A stretch of 64,000 nt of DNA from Chrysemys picta bellii (Eukaryota > Chordata > Testudines > Emydidae). Under the pieces are notes generated by a model, which saw only the letters and a list, made by a program, of their open reading frames with translations, was not told the DNA's origin and made no database searches. Both the position numbers and the translations under genes were made by a program. Positions 1 through 11,655 of the stretch are shown here, piece after piece. The stretch is from positions 16,001 through 80,000 of the forward strand of contig NW_027052982.1 in assembly GCF_011386835.1 (NCBI RefSeq), in the 5' to 3' direction. How positions within the stretch are numbered: position 1 is the first letter of the stretch; each line of letters begins with the position of its first letter.

Positions 1-1
1 G

Positions 2-211
2 GAGAGAGACAAGGCCAGCAGGAATGCAGAACAGTATAGGAAAGAGTTAACACACCCACAAGTTTTGTTAGAAGAAGTGAGAGCAGCAACTCGCTTCCTT
101 GTAGATGAGAATGAGGCAGCCAAGGCAGCAACAGGCCATCAGAAGTGTAAGCAGAGATTAGTAAATTGCGTGCCCGACTTAGCGCCCATAAAGGGGTGGT
201 AGCAGCTGTAA
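2..211 (+). other. Open coding-like fragment, unassigned
   Basis: Frame 2 stays open from the window edge to a TAG at about 211 and reads as a charged, probably helical stretch (for example ERDKASRNAEQYRKEL, EEVRAATRFLVDENEA). It could be the tail of a retroelement gag-like region cut by the window edge. I do not recognise the family. Bases 212-723 hold nothing I can name. Confidence 0.2.
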
Positions 212-723
212 GGTTGAGAGAGGATTGTGATTTGGAGCCCCCTGGGAAAAAAAGAAATACTTGTTGATGCTGACCCCAAAAACCCATTCAACCTGGTTGG
301 CCACAAATACATAATGTTGTCCCTGTTTCCACAAGGGAGGTTAAACACATAGTTGCAGGAGCTGATCTTCCCACAACAGAGCTGGTCACAGATGTAGTAA
401 GATGGTCTCCTAGTCAGGCCAAGGCTGAGGGTAACCATAAGTCACACAAGCAATTTCCTTAGAAACAGGGTGTAGCCTCCTTTGTTAGGGCAACCGTCCA
501 AACAAACAGTTTAACACAAAAGGGAGAAGATTTGCATCCCAGCAGGGTGGCTGGTAACATGACACTTGTTAGAACCTGAAATGTCCTATATGCAAAATCA
601 CTGTTGTATGCAGCTGTGACAGAAGAACAGAAAGAAAGAAACTGGAAGAGAGAGAAAAAGCAAGAAATGGCAATGCCTTTAAGATGAGCAACTGCCAGAT
701 CTCATTCCCATTGACTTTAGCGT

Positions 724-1049
724 GTGCAGAATCTGGCCCTGAGATTTTTTATTTTAGACACATTGATGGCAGATAATCGAACAAGGAGCAATGGTCTCAA
801 GTTGCAGTGGGGGAGGTCTATGTTGGATATTAGGAAACACTATTTCACTAGGAGGGTGGTGAAGCACTGGAATGGGTTACCTAGGGAGGTGGTAGAATCT
901 CCATCCTTAGAGGTTTTTAAGACCCAGCTTGACAAAACCCTGGCTCTGCTGGGATGATTTAGTTGGGGCTGGTCCTGCTTTGAGCAGGTGTTGGACTAGA
1001 TGACCTCCTGAGGTCTCTTCCAACCCTGATATTCTATGATTCTATGATT
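724..1049 (+). mobile_element. CR1 LINE 3' end
   Basis: The translated stretch contains the conserved end of the CR1 reverse transcriptase ORF (FTRRVVKHWNGLPREVVES, then a FKTQLDKTL-like tail). It is followed by the typical CR1 3' UTR (GGACTAGATGACCTCCTGAG) and terminal ATTCTATG repeats at about 1030-1049. It is a 5'-truncated copy, as usual for this family. Bases 1050-1400 contain no feature I recognise. Confidence 0.88.
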
Positions 1050-1409
1050 TACTAAGCAAGAAACAAAAACAAAAAATGAAAACAACACCTTGCTCTCATA
1101 ATTTGGTGCGATAAAGATACTTTACACACATCTTGTATAGAAATACAGGTGTCTCATCCTATTCACATAGAAGTCAATGGAAAGGCTCCCTAAGGGTGCT
1201 GGATCAGACCCATTGTGTGCATGGCGTCATGTATACGTAGGTTTTAGAAAGGATGCAAATTTCAGCTTTAAACAGAAACCATGTGAAACCCATAACTATG
1301 GTTCATCCCTACCCCGTGCTGCTCATACACATGGGCACTAATACTGTCAGGTCTGACCCGCAGCAGATCAGCAATGACTGCCAGGCTCTGGAAGCTGGGT
1401 GAAGGGACC

Positions 1410-2480
1410 AGGGGCTTAGGTTCTGTTCTTGTCCATCCCATTGGTTGAGGGTAAAGGCCCAGGCAGGGACATGTGCCTCCTGGAGACGAATGCATGGCTG
1501 TGCAGATGGTGTCTATGGGAGGGCTTTGGCTCCCTCAACCATGGGATGCTGTGGTCTGCAGGGAAGAGATTGGGTCCATCTGACCAAGATGGGGCAGAAC
1601 ATCTCGAGTCACCAACTTGCCAACCTAGTGAGCAGGGCTTCAAACTAGGCTCAAAGGAGGCAGGTGACAAAACACCACAAGTAAGTATAAAAAAACAAGG
1701 CAACCTTAACAGAGGGTTAGATTTTGGGAGGGACACGGAAAATTATAATAGGGTATAGAAGGCACAAGAGGGGAATCTGATCAGTATCTTAGATAGCTAT
1801 ACACGAATGCAAGGCAGACGGGGAATAAACAGGAAGAACTGGAAGTATTAGTACATCAGAAAAATTATGATTTAATTGGCATCACAGAGACTTGGTGGGA
1901 TAAGACTCATGACTGGAAGGTTGGTATAGAGGGACATGGTTTGTTCAGGAAGGACAGGCAGGGTACAGAGGAGGGGTTGCAACGTACATCAAGAATATAT
2001 ATATATATGGATTCTGAGGTCCAGAAGGAGGTGAGAGGCAGACGAGTTGACAGTCTCTGGGTAAAGAGAAAAGGAGTAAAAAATAGGGGTGATGTCACAG
2101 TAGGCCTCCTACAATAGGCCACCAAATCAGAAGGTAGTAGATGAGGCATTTCTAGAACAAATAACAGAACTATCCAAAACATAATCCGTGGTAGTAATGG
2201 GGGACTTTAACTACCTAGATATCTGACGAGTACGTTCTTAGGATGTACCGGGGACAACGTTTTGTTCCAAGAATTGGAGGAAGTAACCAGGGGGACAGCC
2301 ATTTTAGACTTGATTCTGACTAACAGGGCGGAATCATTTGCGACTCTGAAGATGGAAAGCAATTTGGGTGAAAGTGATCATGGAATGATAGAATTCATGA
2401 TTGACAGGAAAGGAGTGAGAGTCACAAAATAAGACCATGGAATTAAAATAGCAGACTTTAACAGAGAATTGGTAAGTAAG
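1410..2480 (+). mobile_element. CR1 LINE fragment: end of ORF1 and endonuclease region
   Basis: Bases 1440-1680 match the usual CR1 ORF1 end and inter-ORF region (for example NHGMLWS). Bases 1860-2450 read as a decayed apurinic endonuclease domain: an ETWWD-like motif near 1890, the FRKDRQG motif near 1950, and LDLILTNR and ESDHGMIEFM near 2310-2400. Stops and frameshifts interrupt it. It continues after the insertion at 2481-3105. Confidence 0.82.
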
Positions 2481-3105
2481 TGTTACCAACTCATCCAGGA
2501 TCCTCCCAAAGGCTTAACCTTTGGTGGTGGAGTGGCTGACGACACAGAGTTGAGGTCTTCTTTGAAACCTTTATTTAACAGCAAAGGGCAATCCATACAG
2601 TCATTTCCCCGACTATAAGCCAGCTATCCGTAATAGTCAATACAAGTCTTACCTTTCAATGACCGGGGAGCTCGGTGGGTTGAGATGGATTCACTGTCCA
2701 CATCTTTCTTCCTCAGGCTGATCCTTCTTCCTCCACCTCATTCAGCTCCTCCCTTAACATAAAATTTCCTATGACACTTGCACTGAGAGATCGGAGCTTT
2801 AAAGATGCATTCAAACTAGCAACAGTCAACTACTAGAGCAACTGCACGAATACTTGTTAACCCTTTCCTAACTGCTTGAGAGAGAGAGAAAGAAAACTTA
2901 ATGAAGAACATTCAATTCTACAGTGAATGTGGTATAGCAGGTAAAAACACAGTTAACAGTCAGTCCTGTAATCGGTGCATCAGAGCAGGTAAAACACACA
3001 ACACTCAATTCAGCAGTCAGTGTGGCTGGGCAAGTCACATGCATTCAAAGGGTTAATCTTCAGCTCTGAAAGCAGCAACCAGCAACCTTACCTGTGCACG
3101 CAACA
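2481..3105 (-). mobile_element. LTR-like insertion within CR1
   Basis: The segment splits a CR1 element. It starts TGTTACC and ends GCAACA, so it has TG...CA ends. An AATAAA signal lies on the minus strand near 2570. No exact target duplication is visible, so this is a probable, not certain, solo LTR. Confidence 0.45.
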
Positions 3106-3850
3106 AGGGCAGTTGAGCTCCAGGTGTTCCAGAGGAGGAGACATAAGAGAATTCTCTCTGCTCCTGTAGGACCTTACTGGGAGCTCATGGGAAGAAAACC
3201 TCAAGGAAAAAGGAGTTCAGGAGAGCCGGCAGTCTCAAGGACACAGTATTACAGGCACAACTGCAAACTATCTCAGTGCGAAGGAGAGAGAAGTAGAATG
3301 GTAAGAGGCCAATATGGCTCTATCAGGAGCTCTTTAATGAAGACCTGAAAATAAAAAGGAATCCTACAAAAAGGGGAAAGATGGACAAATTGCTAGTACA
3401 AAAGAATAGCACAAGAACATAGAAACAAAATCAGAAAGGCTAAAGCACAAAATGAGTTAAATAGCGAGGAACATAAAAGGGAAGAACAAGAGATTCTTTA
3501 AATACATTGGGAGCAAGAGAATGACAAAGGGAAGTGTAGGTCCTCTACATAGCGGGGAAGGAGAGCTACTAACTGATGACATCGAGAAAGCAGAGGTGTT
3601 TAATGCCTGTTTTGCTTCAATCTTCACTAGAAAAGTGAATGGTGACGAGATACTGAACACAAGTAATATTAACAAGAGGGAAGGAATACAAGCCAAAATA
3701 GGGAAAGAATAGGTTAAAGAATATTTTCCGTAAGTTAGATGTATTGAGGTCAGCAGGGGCTGATGAAATTCATGCTAGGGTAATTAAAGAACTACCTGAA
3801 GCAATCTCAGATCTATTAACAATTATTTCTGAAAACTCCTGGAGGACTGG
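3106..3850 (+). mobile_element. CR1 LINE fragment: linker and start of reverse transcriptase
   Basis: This continues the CR1 copy interrupted at 2481. Recognisable pieces are KNLKEKGVQE-like residues at 3195-3235, then KYIGSKRMTKGSVGPL near 3505, EKAEVFNACFASIFT near 3585, and a KLDVLRSAGADEIHARV-like RT start near 3735. Several stops show it is dead. The rest of the RT is absent here. Confidence 0.82.
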
Positions 3851-4531
3851 TGAGGACAAGTGGTGCTGACATTTCAAAAGGGGTCTTTGCTTCTGGATGC
3901 CCAACACCTGAGCTGTTTCTGGTAGAGAGGCTGACACACACATGGCTGAGTAGTTCTGTTTCCATCCAACAGAGGGCAGTGGTGAGGACACACACACCTG
4001 TTTGTTACAACAAGGTAGTGCCTTGGGTAACTACATACAATACCCCAAAGCAAAAGGGGACCCGAGTCATGCACTGGGACAACGCAGGGGTCTCTCTGAA
4101 GCCACACCCAACTCGCCCAGTCTCTGGAGCTGTGAAATATTCCCTCAACTCAGCCCCCAGCAACAAACATCATCTTAATCGGTTTCCATGGCTGCAAGCC
4201 CTCAAGGATTCTTTTATATACTCTTCCTAGCTGGAGGCAGGTCTAGAGAGAGCTAAGAGGTGGAGCCAGTCCTGTAACTCCACCCTTTTACGAAGGCTTA
4301 AAAATGGAGCCCCCTGCAGCAAAGCCACCAGTCCTGCCCTGTCCTACACCAAGACAGCCTGTCCTGCCAACCACCTTTCCCTCAGCTACCAAGGCAGTCA
4401 GAGGTCGATCTATCAGCCCAGAGCCCATCCATCAGTATCCAGTCAGAGCTAACTAGAATCTCTGCTTTACCACACACCAGTGTCGGGGTTGGTAATTTAA
4501 GCAGCTAAGTGAGGAAGATGTTGACTCTCTG
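3851..4531. other. Unassigned repeat-like sequence
   Basis: No gene is supported. On the minus strand a GAGTATATAAAAG box at about 4213-4226 hints at another decayed LTR, but no clear ends or target duplication are seen. Confidence 0.25.
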
Positions 4532-5028
4532 TGTCATGACCAGAACGTGGGCAGTCTGACCTAGTGGTCAGAGCAGGTGTCAGCAGTCAGGCCAGGTCAG
4601 CTATCAGGAGGTCAGAGTCTGAGATGGGCCAGAGGTGTCAGGAGGCAGGCAGGGTCAGGTTACCAGGAGATTGGTGTTGAAAGCGAGGTTACAGACAATG
4701 ATCAAATAGCGAAGTCGAGGACGAACCAGGGTCAAAAGCCAGAGTCTAGGGTCTATCACCAGCAGGGTCTGGAGCAGAAGCAGGCACTCAGTCTGTGTTG
4801 TTGCTCAGACGGCTCCCCTTCATGGCTTCCTGGTTTATATACTGGTATCGGCCAATCAGCAGGCTGTGAGGGGCCACCACTCCAGCCCTACTGGGAGTTA
4901 CTTCCTGCTGAACCTGACTTCACAGGGGCCTCCTGTAGCTGCCCAGCCCAGGTCTCCTGTGGAGATGTCGGTGGTGCAAAGCCCCTATGGTCCTAGGTTC
5001 TAGCCCTGCTGGCTCTTACACCTTGCCA
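4532..5028 (-). mobile_element. Probable LTR, minus orientation
   Basis: The minus strand starts TGTGGCAAGG and the segment ends TGTCATGACC on the plus strand, giving TG...CA ends. A TATATAAACC box on the minus strand near 4838 is well placed for an LTR promoter. No exact target duplication is visible. Confidence 0.45.
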
Positions 5029-5085
5029 CACATGGTGTCTGGGGTGGGATTTGATGCAGTGGACTATCCCAGGCATGAAGTAAAT

Positions 5086-5961
5086 CAGGGTTTTCAAACT
5101 GGGGGTTAGGACCCCTCAGGGGTCATGAGATTATTATATGGGGGGTTGTGAGCTGTCAACCTCCACCCCAAATCCTGCTTTGCCTCCAGCATTTATAATG
5201 GTGTGTGATAAAGTTCCTCCTCTATCTTGGTGGGTCCTGCGCTTATTGGCAGATTTGTTCACCTCAGAGATTCACCCTGTGGGTTGGGGAACAGCCCAGA
5301 GACCTTCCCCTCTGGTAGAACCCACAGTCCAGGTCAGTTCCTTCTGTGTCTGATCAGGGAGGCTTGGGGGGAACCCGGTCCCGCCCTGTACTCCGGGTTC
5401 CAGCCCAGGGCCCTGTGGACTGCAGCTGTCTAGATGCCTCCTGGAACAGCTGTGCGACAGCTACAACTCCCTGGGCTACTTCCCCATGGCCTCCTCCCAA
5501 CACCTTCTTTAGCCTCACCACAGGACCTTCCTCCTGATGTCCTTTAACACTTGTACTCCTCAGTCCTCCAGCAGTATGTCCTCTCACTCACAGCTCCTTC
5601 CTCACACCTCACTAACTGGGGGGGAGAGCCTTTTTATACCAGGTGTCCTGATTAGCCTTAATTAATTCTAGTAACTTCCCAATTGGCTACAGGTGTCCTA
5701 ATTAGCCTGCCTGCCTTAATTTGTTCTAGAAAGTTCCTGAGTGTTCTGGAATAGTCCCTGTTATCTTACCCAGGGAAAAGGGACCTGCTTAACCTGGAGC
5801 TAATGTATCTACCTTCGACCACTCTCTTGTAGCCATCTGGCCTGACCCTGTCACAGGTGTTAAATATATAAAAAAGTGTTTTTAATTTATAAGGCGGGGG
5901 GTCACACTCAGAGGCTTGCTATGTGAAAGGGGTCACCAGTAAAAAAGTTTGAGAGCCACTA
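5086..5961 (+). mobile_element. hAT-type nonautonomous DNA transposon, split
   Basis: The outer ends are imperfect inverted repeats (CAGGGTTTTCAAACTGGGGG at the left; AGTTTGAGAGCCACT at the right), typical of Charlie-like hAT elements. A 652 bp LTR sits inside it. The 8 bp target site is too diverged to assign with confidence. Confidence 0.7.
5204..5855 (-). mobile_element. Solo LTR nested in hAT element
   Basis: Ends are TGTGATAAAG and TGTCACA, flanked by the 4 bp duplication GGTG (5200-5203 and 5856-5859). On the minus strand a GGTATAAAAAGGC box near 5632 gives the promoter orientation. The surrounding hAT sequence is continuous if the LTR and one GGTG are removed, so this is a clean insertion. 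Confidence 0.8.
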
Positions 5962-5984
5962 AGGTACATCAGTCCTGAAAATGG

Positions 5985-6720
5985 ATGATGTGGTGAGGGC
6001 ACTGGCACTGTCCACTGTTATATAACAAGAGGCTACCTGAGTCCAGATGGCCCTCAACAGGAATCTGTATGAATACAACAAAAAAACAATCAACTTCTGA
6101 TGAATCAGGTGGCCCAGGACCAAGCCACCCTATGGGAAGGAGTGAGGCAACTGAAAGCCCTGACCACTCTGGGAGGTGGCCATGATGGGATCTGATCCCT
6201 AAAAACCAGCAATTATCTGCAGAACATGATATCATGGGGTATCTCCTCATGTTTGAAAGAGCGGCCAATGTGAGACCAGTGGGGCCATATATCCTCACTC
6301 CTGTGCTGTGTGGGGAGGCCCAGAAGGCCTACTATGACATGGCAGTACAAGCTACTAAAGACAACTCCCAGTTGAAAGCTGAGATACTGGCAAGAGCTGG
6401 AGTGACTACAGTCGTAAGGACCTAGAGATTCCACAGTGGAAGTAGCAGAAGAGCAAAACGCCAAGATCACAACTGTTTGACCTGATCAATCTAACGTGGA
6501 AGTGGCTATGTCCTGAGACCCACAGTACAGAAAAAGACATAGACCTCTTGCTTTTGGACAGCTTCATGAGAGGATTACTGCCAGACCTACAAAGTTGGTC
6601 AAAGTTTGGGTTGGCCAAAATGACTCTTCCTCTTATGATGACCTGGTCACTCTCATAGACAGGCATTGAATGGCCAGAGAGATTTCTTGAACTACTGGCA
6701 AAATTTGGTTTTCCCACCAA
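5985..6720 (+). pseudogene. Retroelement gag (capsid, SCAN-like) fragment
   Basis: Decayed reading frames give YLLMFERAANV near 6240, PYILTPVLCGEAQKAY near 6285, SQLKAEILAR near 6370, then DLINLTWKWLCPE near 6480 and LLLDSFMRGLLPDLQSW near 6550. This order matches the capsid C-terminal, SCAN-like region of Gypsy-type gag proteins (…YL.FERVA…, LAPYLTGKAQ.AY, LK.AIL, and LRGLP). Frameshifts and stops make it a relic. Which retroelement it belonged to is not clear. Confidence 0.6.
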
Positions 6721-7206
6721 TTTCTAATGCTACCTGACCTGCAGCTGTCAGCTAATGGTGGAGTGACTCTGGCTTATATAAAATGGAAGCCAGGAACACA
6801 AAAGGGAGTCTGGGGACTTCAAAATGGAGTTTCTCTGGTATCACTGTCCACCACTATCCCAGTCTTGGGCTCTCCACACAGCTCTGCTGACGCACCTCAA
6901 TCCGACCGGCAACCAGGGCCGCTGAGAGCAGGTTCGGGACCCCCATCAAGAGCAGACCGGCTAAACAGGGCCGACGAGGGGGTGGGGGGAAGCCGGGCCC
7001 CTGGCCTCCTACCAGACCACCAGGCCCCAGAGGGAGCCTGCAGCTGGACGTACCCAGTGACGTGGAGCCACTCTGCATGGGGGGATCGCGGCGCTTTCAG
7101 CCCCAGCCCGGGCTTTTAGGAGACACGGAATAGAAAGACGGCAAACGGTGCCAATGGGTTTTGTAAAACCCCCTCGTGCCACTTCCTCCCCATGGGATTG
7201 TCCTGC
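6721..7206. other. No recognised feature
   Basis: A moderately GC-rich stretch with a minor TATATAAA at about 6775. I see no gene, inverted repeat or target duplication. Confidence 0.3.
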
Positions 7207-7214
7207 CCCAGGCA

Positions 7215-8328
7215 TAGGGCTACCATATGTCCGGATTTCCCCGGACATGTCCGGCTTTTCGGTCTATAAATAGCCGTCCAGGGGGGATTTTTAAAAATCT
7301 AAAAATGTCCGGGATTTCCCCCCGGTCAGCTATTTATAGACAGAAAAGCGGCGGCCAAGCGCCGCTGGGCACCCAAAGCCCCTTCCCGGCTCCCCCCATC
7401 CCCTGCAGCCTTACCATGCTGTCCGGCCCCGCAGCTGTCTTCCCCCTGCTCCGCTCCCCTGAACGCTCTGCCCACCTGCTCCTCCCCTTCCCCTGCTTCC
7501 CGCGAATCAGATCTTCGTGGGAAGTCTGAAAAGAAGCAGGGGCAAGGGGGAGGCAGCAGCAGGTAAGCTGGGGCGGGGGGGTGCGAGGAGGAGAGCTCTG
7601 GGGAGGCGCGGCCCTGGCTGAGCGGTGCCCGGCAACCCCAGCGGCTCCGGCCCAGCTCAGGCCCCAGCGGCTCCAGCCCCGGTTCCGGCCGAGCCCCCCC
7701 GGCCTGGCGCCGGCCGAGCACCTCCAGCCTGGCCCCAAGCCCCGCAACCCCGGCCAGAGCTCCAGCCGGAGTGCAGCCCGATTCCTGGGTTCTTTAAAGC
7801 CATCCCTGGTCAGGGGAAAGGGAGGGGGGGGGTTGGGAGTTTGGGGGGGCTGTCAGGGGGGCAGGGGGTGGAGAGGGGTCAAGGCAGGCAGGTAGCAGAG
7901 GGGGTTGGATGGGTCAGGAGTTCTGCGGGTCTTGTCAGGGGGTGGGGAGCAGTTGGATAGGGCATGGGAGTACCCGGTGGTCTGTCTGGGGGTGTGAATA
8001 TGGGGTGGGGGTATGGATAAGGGTCGGGGCAGTCAGGGGACAGGTAGGGTCGTAGGGGGTTCTCAGGAGGGGGCAGTCAGGGGACAAGATGCAGGGCGGC
8101 TTAGATAGGGGGTGGGATCCTAAGGGGCAGTTAGTGGCAGGGGTCCCAGGAGGGGGCAGTCGGGGACAAGGAGCGGGGGGGGGGGCGTTGGGGGTTCTGA
8201 GGGGGGCAATCAGGGGGTGGGAAGTGGGAGGGAGTGGATGGGGGCAGGGCAAGCATGGGGTTAGAGCGGGGCTCCTTCCCCCCCCCCCAGTGTCTTCTTT
8301 TTTTGCTTGTGGAAATATGGTAACCCTA
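7215..8328. mobile_element. 1114 bp hAT-like element with GC-rich core
   Basis: The ends are inverted repeats (TAGGGCTACCATATGTCCGG at the left; ATATGGTAACCCTA at the right). The element is flanked by a perfect 8 bp duplication CCCAGGCA (7207-7214 and 8329-8336), as made by hAT-type transposases. The inside is extremely G/C-rich (7330-8290), which opens many long frames on both strands. None shows family motifs, so I treat them as chance frames. Confidence 0.8.
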
Positions 8329-8336
8329 CCCAGGCA

Positions 8337-8839
8337 CAACCCACCTGGGATCCCAGGATTCAAACCCACCAAAGCAACAGACCCCCCCGCTGGCCTCCCT
8401 CCCTGAGCGCCTCACTGCTTCGCTCCCAGGGGATAATTTGCCTTCCTTTGCTACTTACCCCCAACGCCCAGCGCCTGGGCTGTCGCTCCCAGTGCTACTT
8501 ACTTAATGCTGTTAAAGGCTTCTACCAGGAAGCCCAACATGCCAGGATCTTGCCATGACATCACCCCCAAACCAGCTGATCTGCCGAGCCAATGGCCTTT
8601 CCTGATTGGGCAGCCTCTTGTCAGGGGAGCAGGGATTGGCTGAGTAACTCCTGGCAGGCCAGGTACCCAAAGGAGGATGTCACACAAAGAAGCTAGTTTC
8701 AACTCGGGCTCTAGGGTGAAAGGGGCTGGGGGAAAGCAAAGCTGGCTGGAGAGATCCGGGGCAGCTTTGGAGAATCTGGCCCTGCCCCCTATTAATGGAC
8801 ATTAGAGCGGTGCCCAAATGCACCAGCCAGGATCATGGT
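8337..8839. other. No recognised feature
   Basis: Ordinary composition. No supported coding region, RNA gene or repeat boundary was found. Confidence 0.3.
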
Positions 8840-9242
8840 CCCTGTGACGGGGTGTCCACACCACACAGGACTGGAAGGGGGTAAGGTGCCCAGGCAGGCC
8901 TATTAACGCCATAGGCTACACCTGGAGGAAGAGCCAGGGAGCAGGGAATTGATGGCAAGCAGGTTCAGCTGGGCAGGAATAGGCCAGGCCTAGAAAGCCA
9001 GGAAGCTGGCAACAGACAGGGCTGCTGCAGGGAAAGGGCAGCCCCTTCCTGGGCAGAGGGGGCCGTGTTTGGAGGCTGCAGAGATGCATAGGCTGCAGTC
9101 CCTCCCTGGGAGGAGGAAGGAGTATTTGGAGCTTGTACTCCCAGAGGAAGGGGGGTGGAGGAGAACCAGGAGTGGTAGGAAACAGTCCAGGGAAGGAGCC
9201 GTGAGGACTAAGAGAGGAAAGCCAAGAACTGCTGGGCTGAGG
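8840..9242 (+). mobile_element. LTR fragment (TGTGACGGGGTGT family)
   Basis: It begins CTGTGACGGGGTGTCCACAC and runs through a segment shared, in inverted orientation, with 30130-30515. The two copies align over about 390 bp (for example GAGCAGGGAATTGATGGCAA in both). The copy is cut on the right by a MITE. Assignment to an LTR class rests on the TGTGAC start only. Confidence 0.5.
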
Positions 9243-9345
9243 ATAGGGTGACCAGACATCCTGATATTATCGGGACAGTCCCGATTTTAGGGGACTTGTC
9301 CCGCGTCCCAACCTTACATTGGTCGGGACGTCTGGTCACCCTATA
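9243..9345. mobile_element. Short palindromic MITE
   Basis: A hairpin-type element of about 100 bp with inverted ends (ATAGGGTGACCAGACATCC and GGGACGTCTGGTCACCCTAT). The same GGGTGACCAGA end motif recurs at 13024 and 48630. Superfamily is uncertain. Confidence 0.7.
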
Positions 9346-9580
9346 TGAGGGAGATTGCAGCAAGCCGGCGCCGCTGGCGCCACTCACCTTCCCTCCTGGG
9401 GCAGCGCGCAGCTGAGCTCCCGGCGCGGGGGCACCAGCCCACGGGGCCCCCTGCCCGGCCGCCAGGAGCCTGCAGACCACAGCCCTGACCCTGCCCTGGC
9501 ACACAGAGCGGCAGCGAGGAGGTCTCGCTACCCTGCGTGCTGCAGCGGGGTGGGGCCTGTAGACTTGGGCAGAGAGCCTG
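9346..9580. other. GC-rich sequence left of the duplicated block
   Basis: This is the last single-copy sequence before homology with 45195 onward begins. No gene is supported. Confidence 0.35.
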
Positions 9581-9619
9581 CCCCAGCCCCCCTCCCCTCG
9601 ACCCGACCTGACCCTAGGA

Positions 9620-11110
9620 AGGGGCCAGAGAGACTGGGAGGGACCTCCCTGCTGGATGCTTCCTGGGAGCCGCTCCAGGTAAGCACTGCTGGGCTCACCT
9701 GGCCCCCTGGGAGGTCCCTCTGGGGGGGCTCCCCTCAGACCCAGTGCTCTGAGCCCCCACCCTGACCCTGTTCCTTCAGCCTCCCCTGCAGTCCCCCCTG
9801 TGCCCCCACCCTCAATCCACTGCCCTCAACCCCCACCCTGACCCTGTTCCCTCAGCCTCCCCTGCAGTCCCCCCTGTGCCCCCACCCTCAATCCACTGCC
9901 CTCAACCCCCACCCTGACCCTGTTCCCTCAGCCTCCCCCGCAGTCCCCCCTGTGGCCCCCACCGTCAATCCACTGCCCTCAGCCCCGGACCCTGTTCCCT
10001 CTGCCTCCCCCACAGTCCCTCCCCTCTCCCCGATTATCTCACCCTGCATGGATGTGGAAATCTGTCCTGGATTCCAGGCTGTCCTTAGCCCCTGGGGCAA
10101 AAGATCAGCAGAGGTTTCCAAAGGGAAGTTTGCAGCCTTTGCTCAGACCCAAACATTTTCATTTAAATAAATAAATACCCAAACCCATCCTGACACCCAT
10201 CTGCTCTTTCCAGATTTGCTGTTATCCCTGTTGAGGCTAAAGTGGTTTGAAAAATTAAAAATCCTTGACACCATTGTGCTCCTTCCTCCTGTGTTGCTCG
10301 TTAATCTGATGGACCTGCCGATAACGAATGGAAATGAATGCCCTGGGAGCAATGTGTCAAGCAGACAGTTTGTGAAGTAGGAATGTGAATGCTGAAGCCC
10401 TCACAAAATGCAGAGGCTTTTCTGAACCTGAGAACTGAAAAAGAGCCAGATCCCCTGCATGGGTTTGAAAGTGACAAGAGCCTAGCGACTAACCAGAGCA
10501 GCATCAGGTTTGACATGACGAGGAGGGTCTGTGTCATGAAGTCTGCATTTCCACTGAGGACTCTTCCATCACCAGGGGAGCGCTGGCGCAGGTCTACCGC
10601 CCAGCACAGCAATGCTGAGAGGTGCTAGTGTAGACCCAATCCACTGCCCTCAGCCCCACCCTGACCCTGTTCCCTCACCCTCCCCTGCAGTTCCCCCTGT
10701 ATCTCCCACCCCAAACCCACTGCCCTCAGTCCCTGCCCTACCCCAAATCTCTTCTTCAGCCTCTCCCGTCATCCCACCCCCATCGCTCCCCCTGCTGTCC
10801 CACCCCCTCAACTTTCCCCCATTCCAGTCCTACTCCCCTCCGTCTCATCCCCTCCAGACCCTGTCCCTCTCCCCAGCCCAGCCCCATTGTCTCCCCTGCC
10901 CCGCCACACTCTACAGAGCTCTCTACCTGTCCCATTCATGCTCCCCTCAGCCCCTACCCTGCTCCCCCCATCCCAGTCCTGTCCCCCTCAGCCCCCCTGA
11001 CTCTCCCAGTCCTGTCCCCCTCAGTTCCTCCACCCTGGTCCATCCCCCACACACCCACCGACTTCCTTGACCTCCCTCCCCCCAATCCCACTGCCTGGAC
11101 TCACCCCCGT
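9620..11110. repeat. C-rich minisatellite, copy 1
   Basis: Imperfect units of roughly 75 bp built on CTGACCCTGTTCCCTCAGCC and CCTCAATCCACTGCCCTCA occupy 9760-10020 and, more degenerate, 10640-11110. Between them lies about 620 bp of non-repetitive sequence (10021-10639) present in both duplicate copies. Long frames here come from the lack of A/T-rich stops. Confidence 0.8.
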
Positions 11111-11119
11111 GCCACTCAG

Positions 11120-11400
11120 GACATGCAGGAAAAAGAAGCAATGGGCTTAAATTGTAGCAAGGGAGATTTAGGTTAGATATTAGGAAAAACTTCCTAACTG
11201 TAGAGGTAGTTAAGCACTGGACAAATTACCTAAAGAGGTTATGGAATAGCAGTCACTGGAGTTTTTTAAGAGGTTAGACAAACACCTGTCAAGGATGGTC
11301 TAGTGTTGTTATTACTCAGTCCTGCCTCAGTGCAGGGGTTTGACTAGATGACCTGTTGATGTCCCTTCCAGTCCTACATTTCCGTGATTCACACTGAATT
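11120..11400 (+). mobile_element. CR1-like 3' end, copy 1
   Basis: Reads LDIRKNFLTVEVVKHW-like residues (11175-11220) and ends with the CR1 3' UTR pattern (TTTGACTAGATGACCTG, then TTCCAGTCCTACATTTCCG). It is a short, 5'-truncated copy. Confidence 0.75.
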
Positions 11401-11418
11401 GCCTTGTGCCACTGTCTA

Positions 11419-11655
11419 CCCTGTTTCCCCGAAAATAAGACAGTGTCTTATATTAATTTTTGCTCCCAAAGATGCGCTAGGTCTTATTTTCAGGGGATGT
11501 CTTCTTTTTCAATGAAGAAGAATACGGTACACATCGGTGGATGCCTTATTATCGGGGAGGTCTTATTATCGGGGGGATGCCTTATATTACAACGAGAGGC
11601 AAAACTGTAAGTAGGCCTTATTTTCGGAGGATGTCTTATTTTCGGGGAAACAGGG
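11419..11655. mobile_element. Mariner-type MITE present only in copy 1
   Basis: A 237 bp element with long inverted ends (CCCTGTTTCCCCGAAAATAA and TTTTCGGGGAAACAGGG), flanked by the TA duplication (11417-11418 and 11656-11657). The matching place in copy 2 (about 47091-47093) has an uninterrupted CTGTCTAGTAG, that is, the empty site with one TA. The insertion therefore came after the duplication, or was lost precisely from copy 2. Confidence 0.9.

Noticed and set aside
7326..8406. Several 100-145 codon frames
   Set aside because: Caused by extreme G/C content inside a hAT-like element; no motifs.
10612..11070. 152-codon Pro-rich frame
   Set aside because: Translation of the C-rich minisatellite; not matched by an open frame of similar sequence in copy 2.
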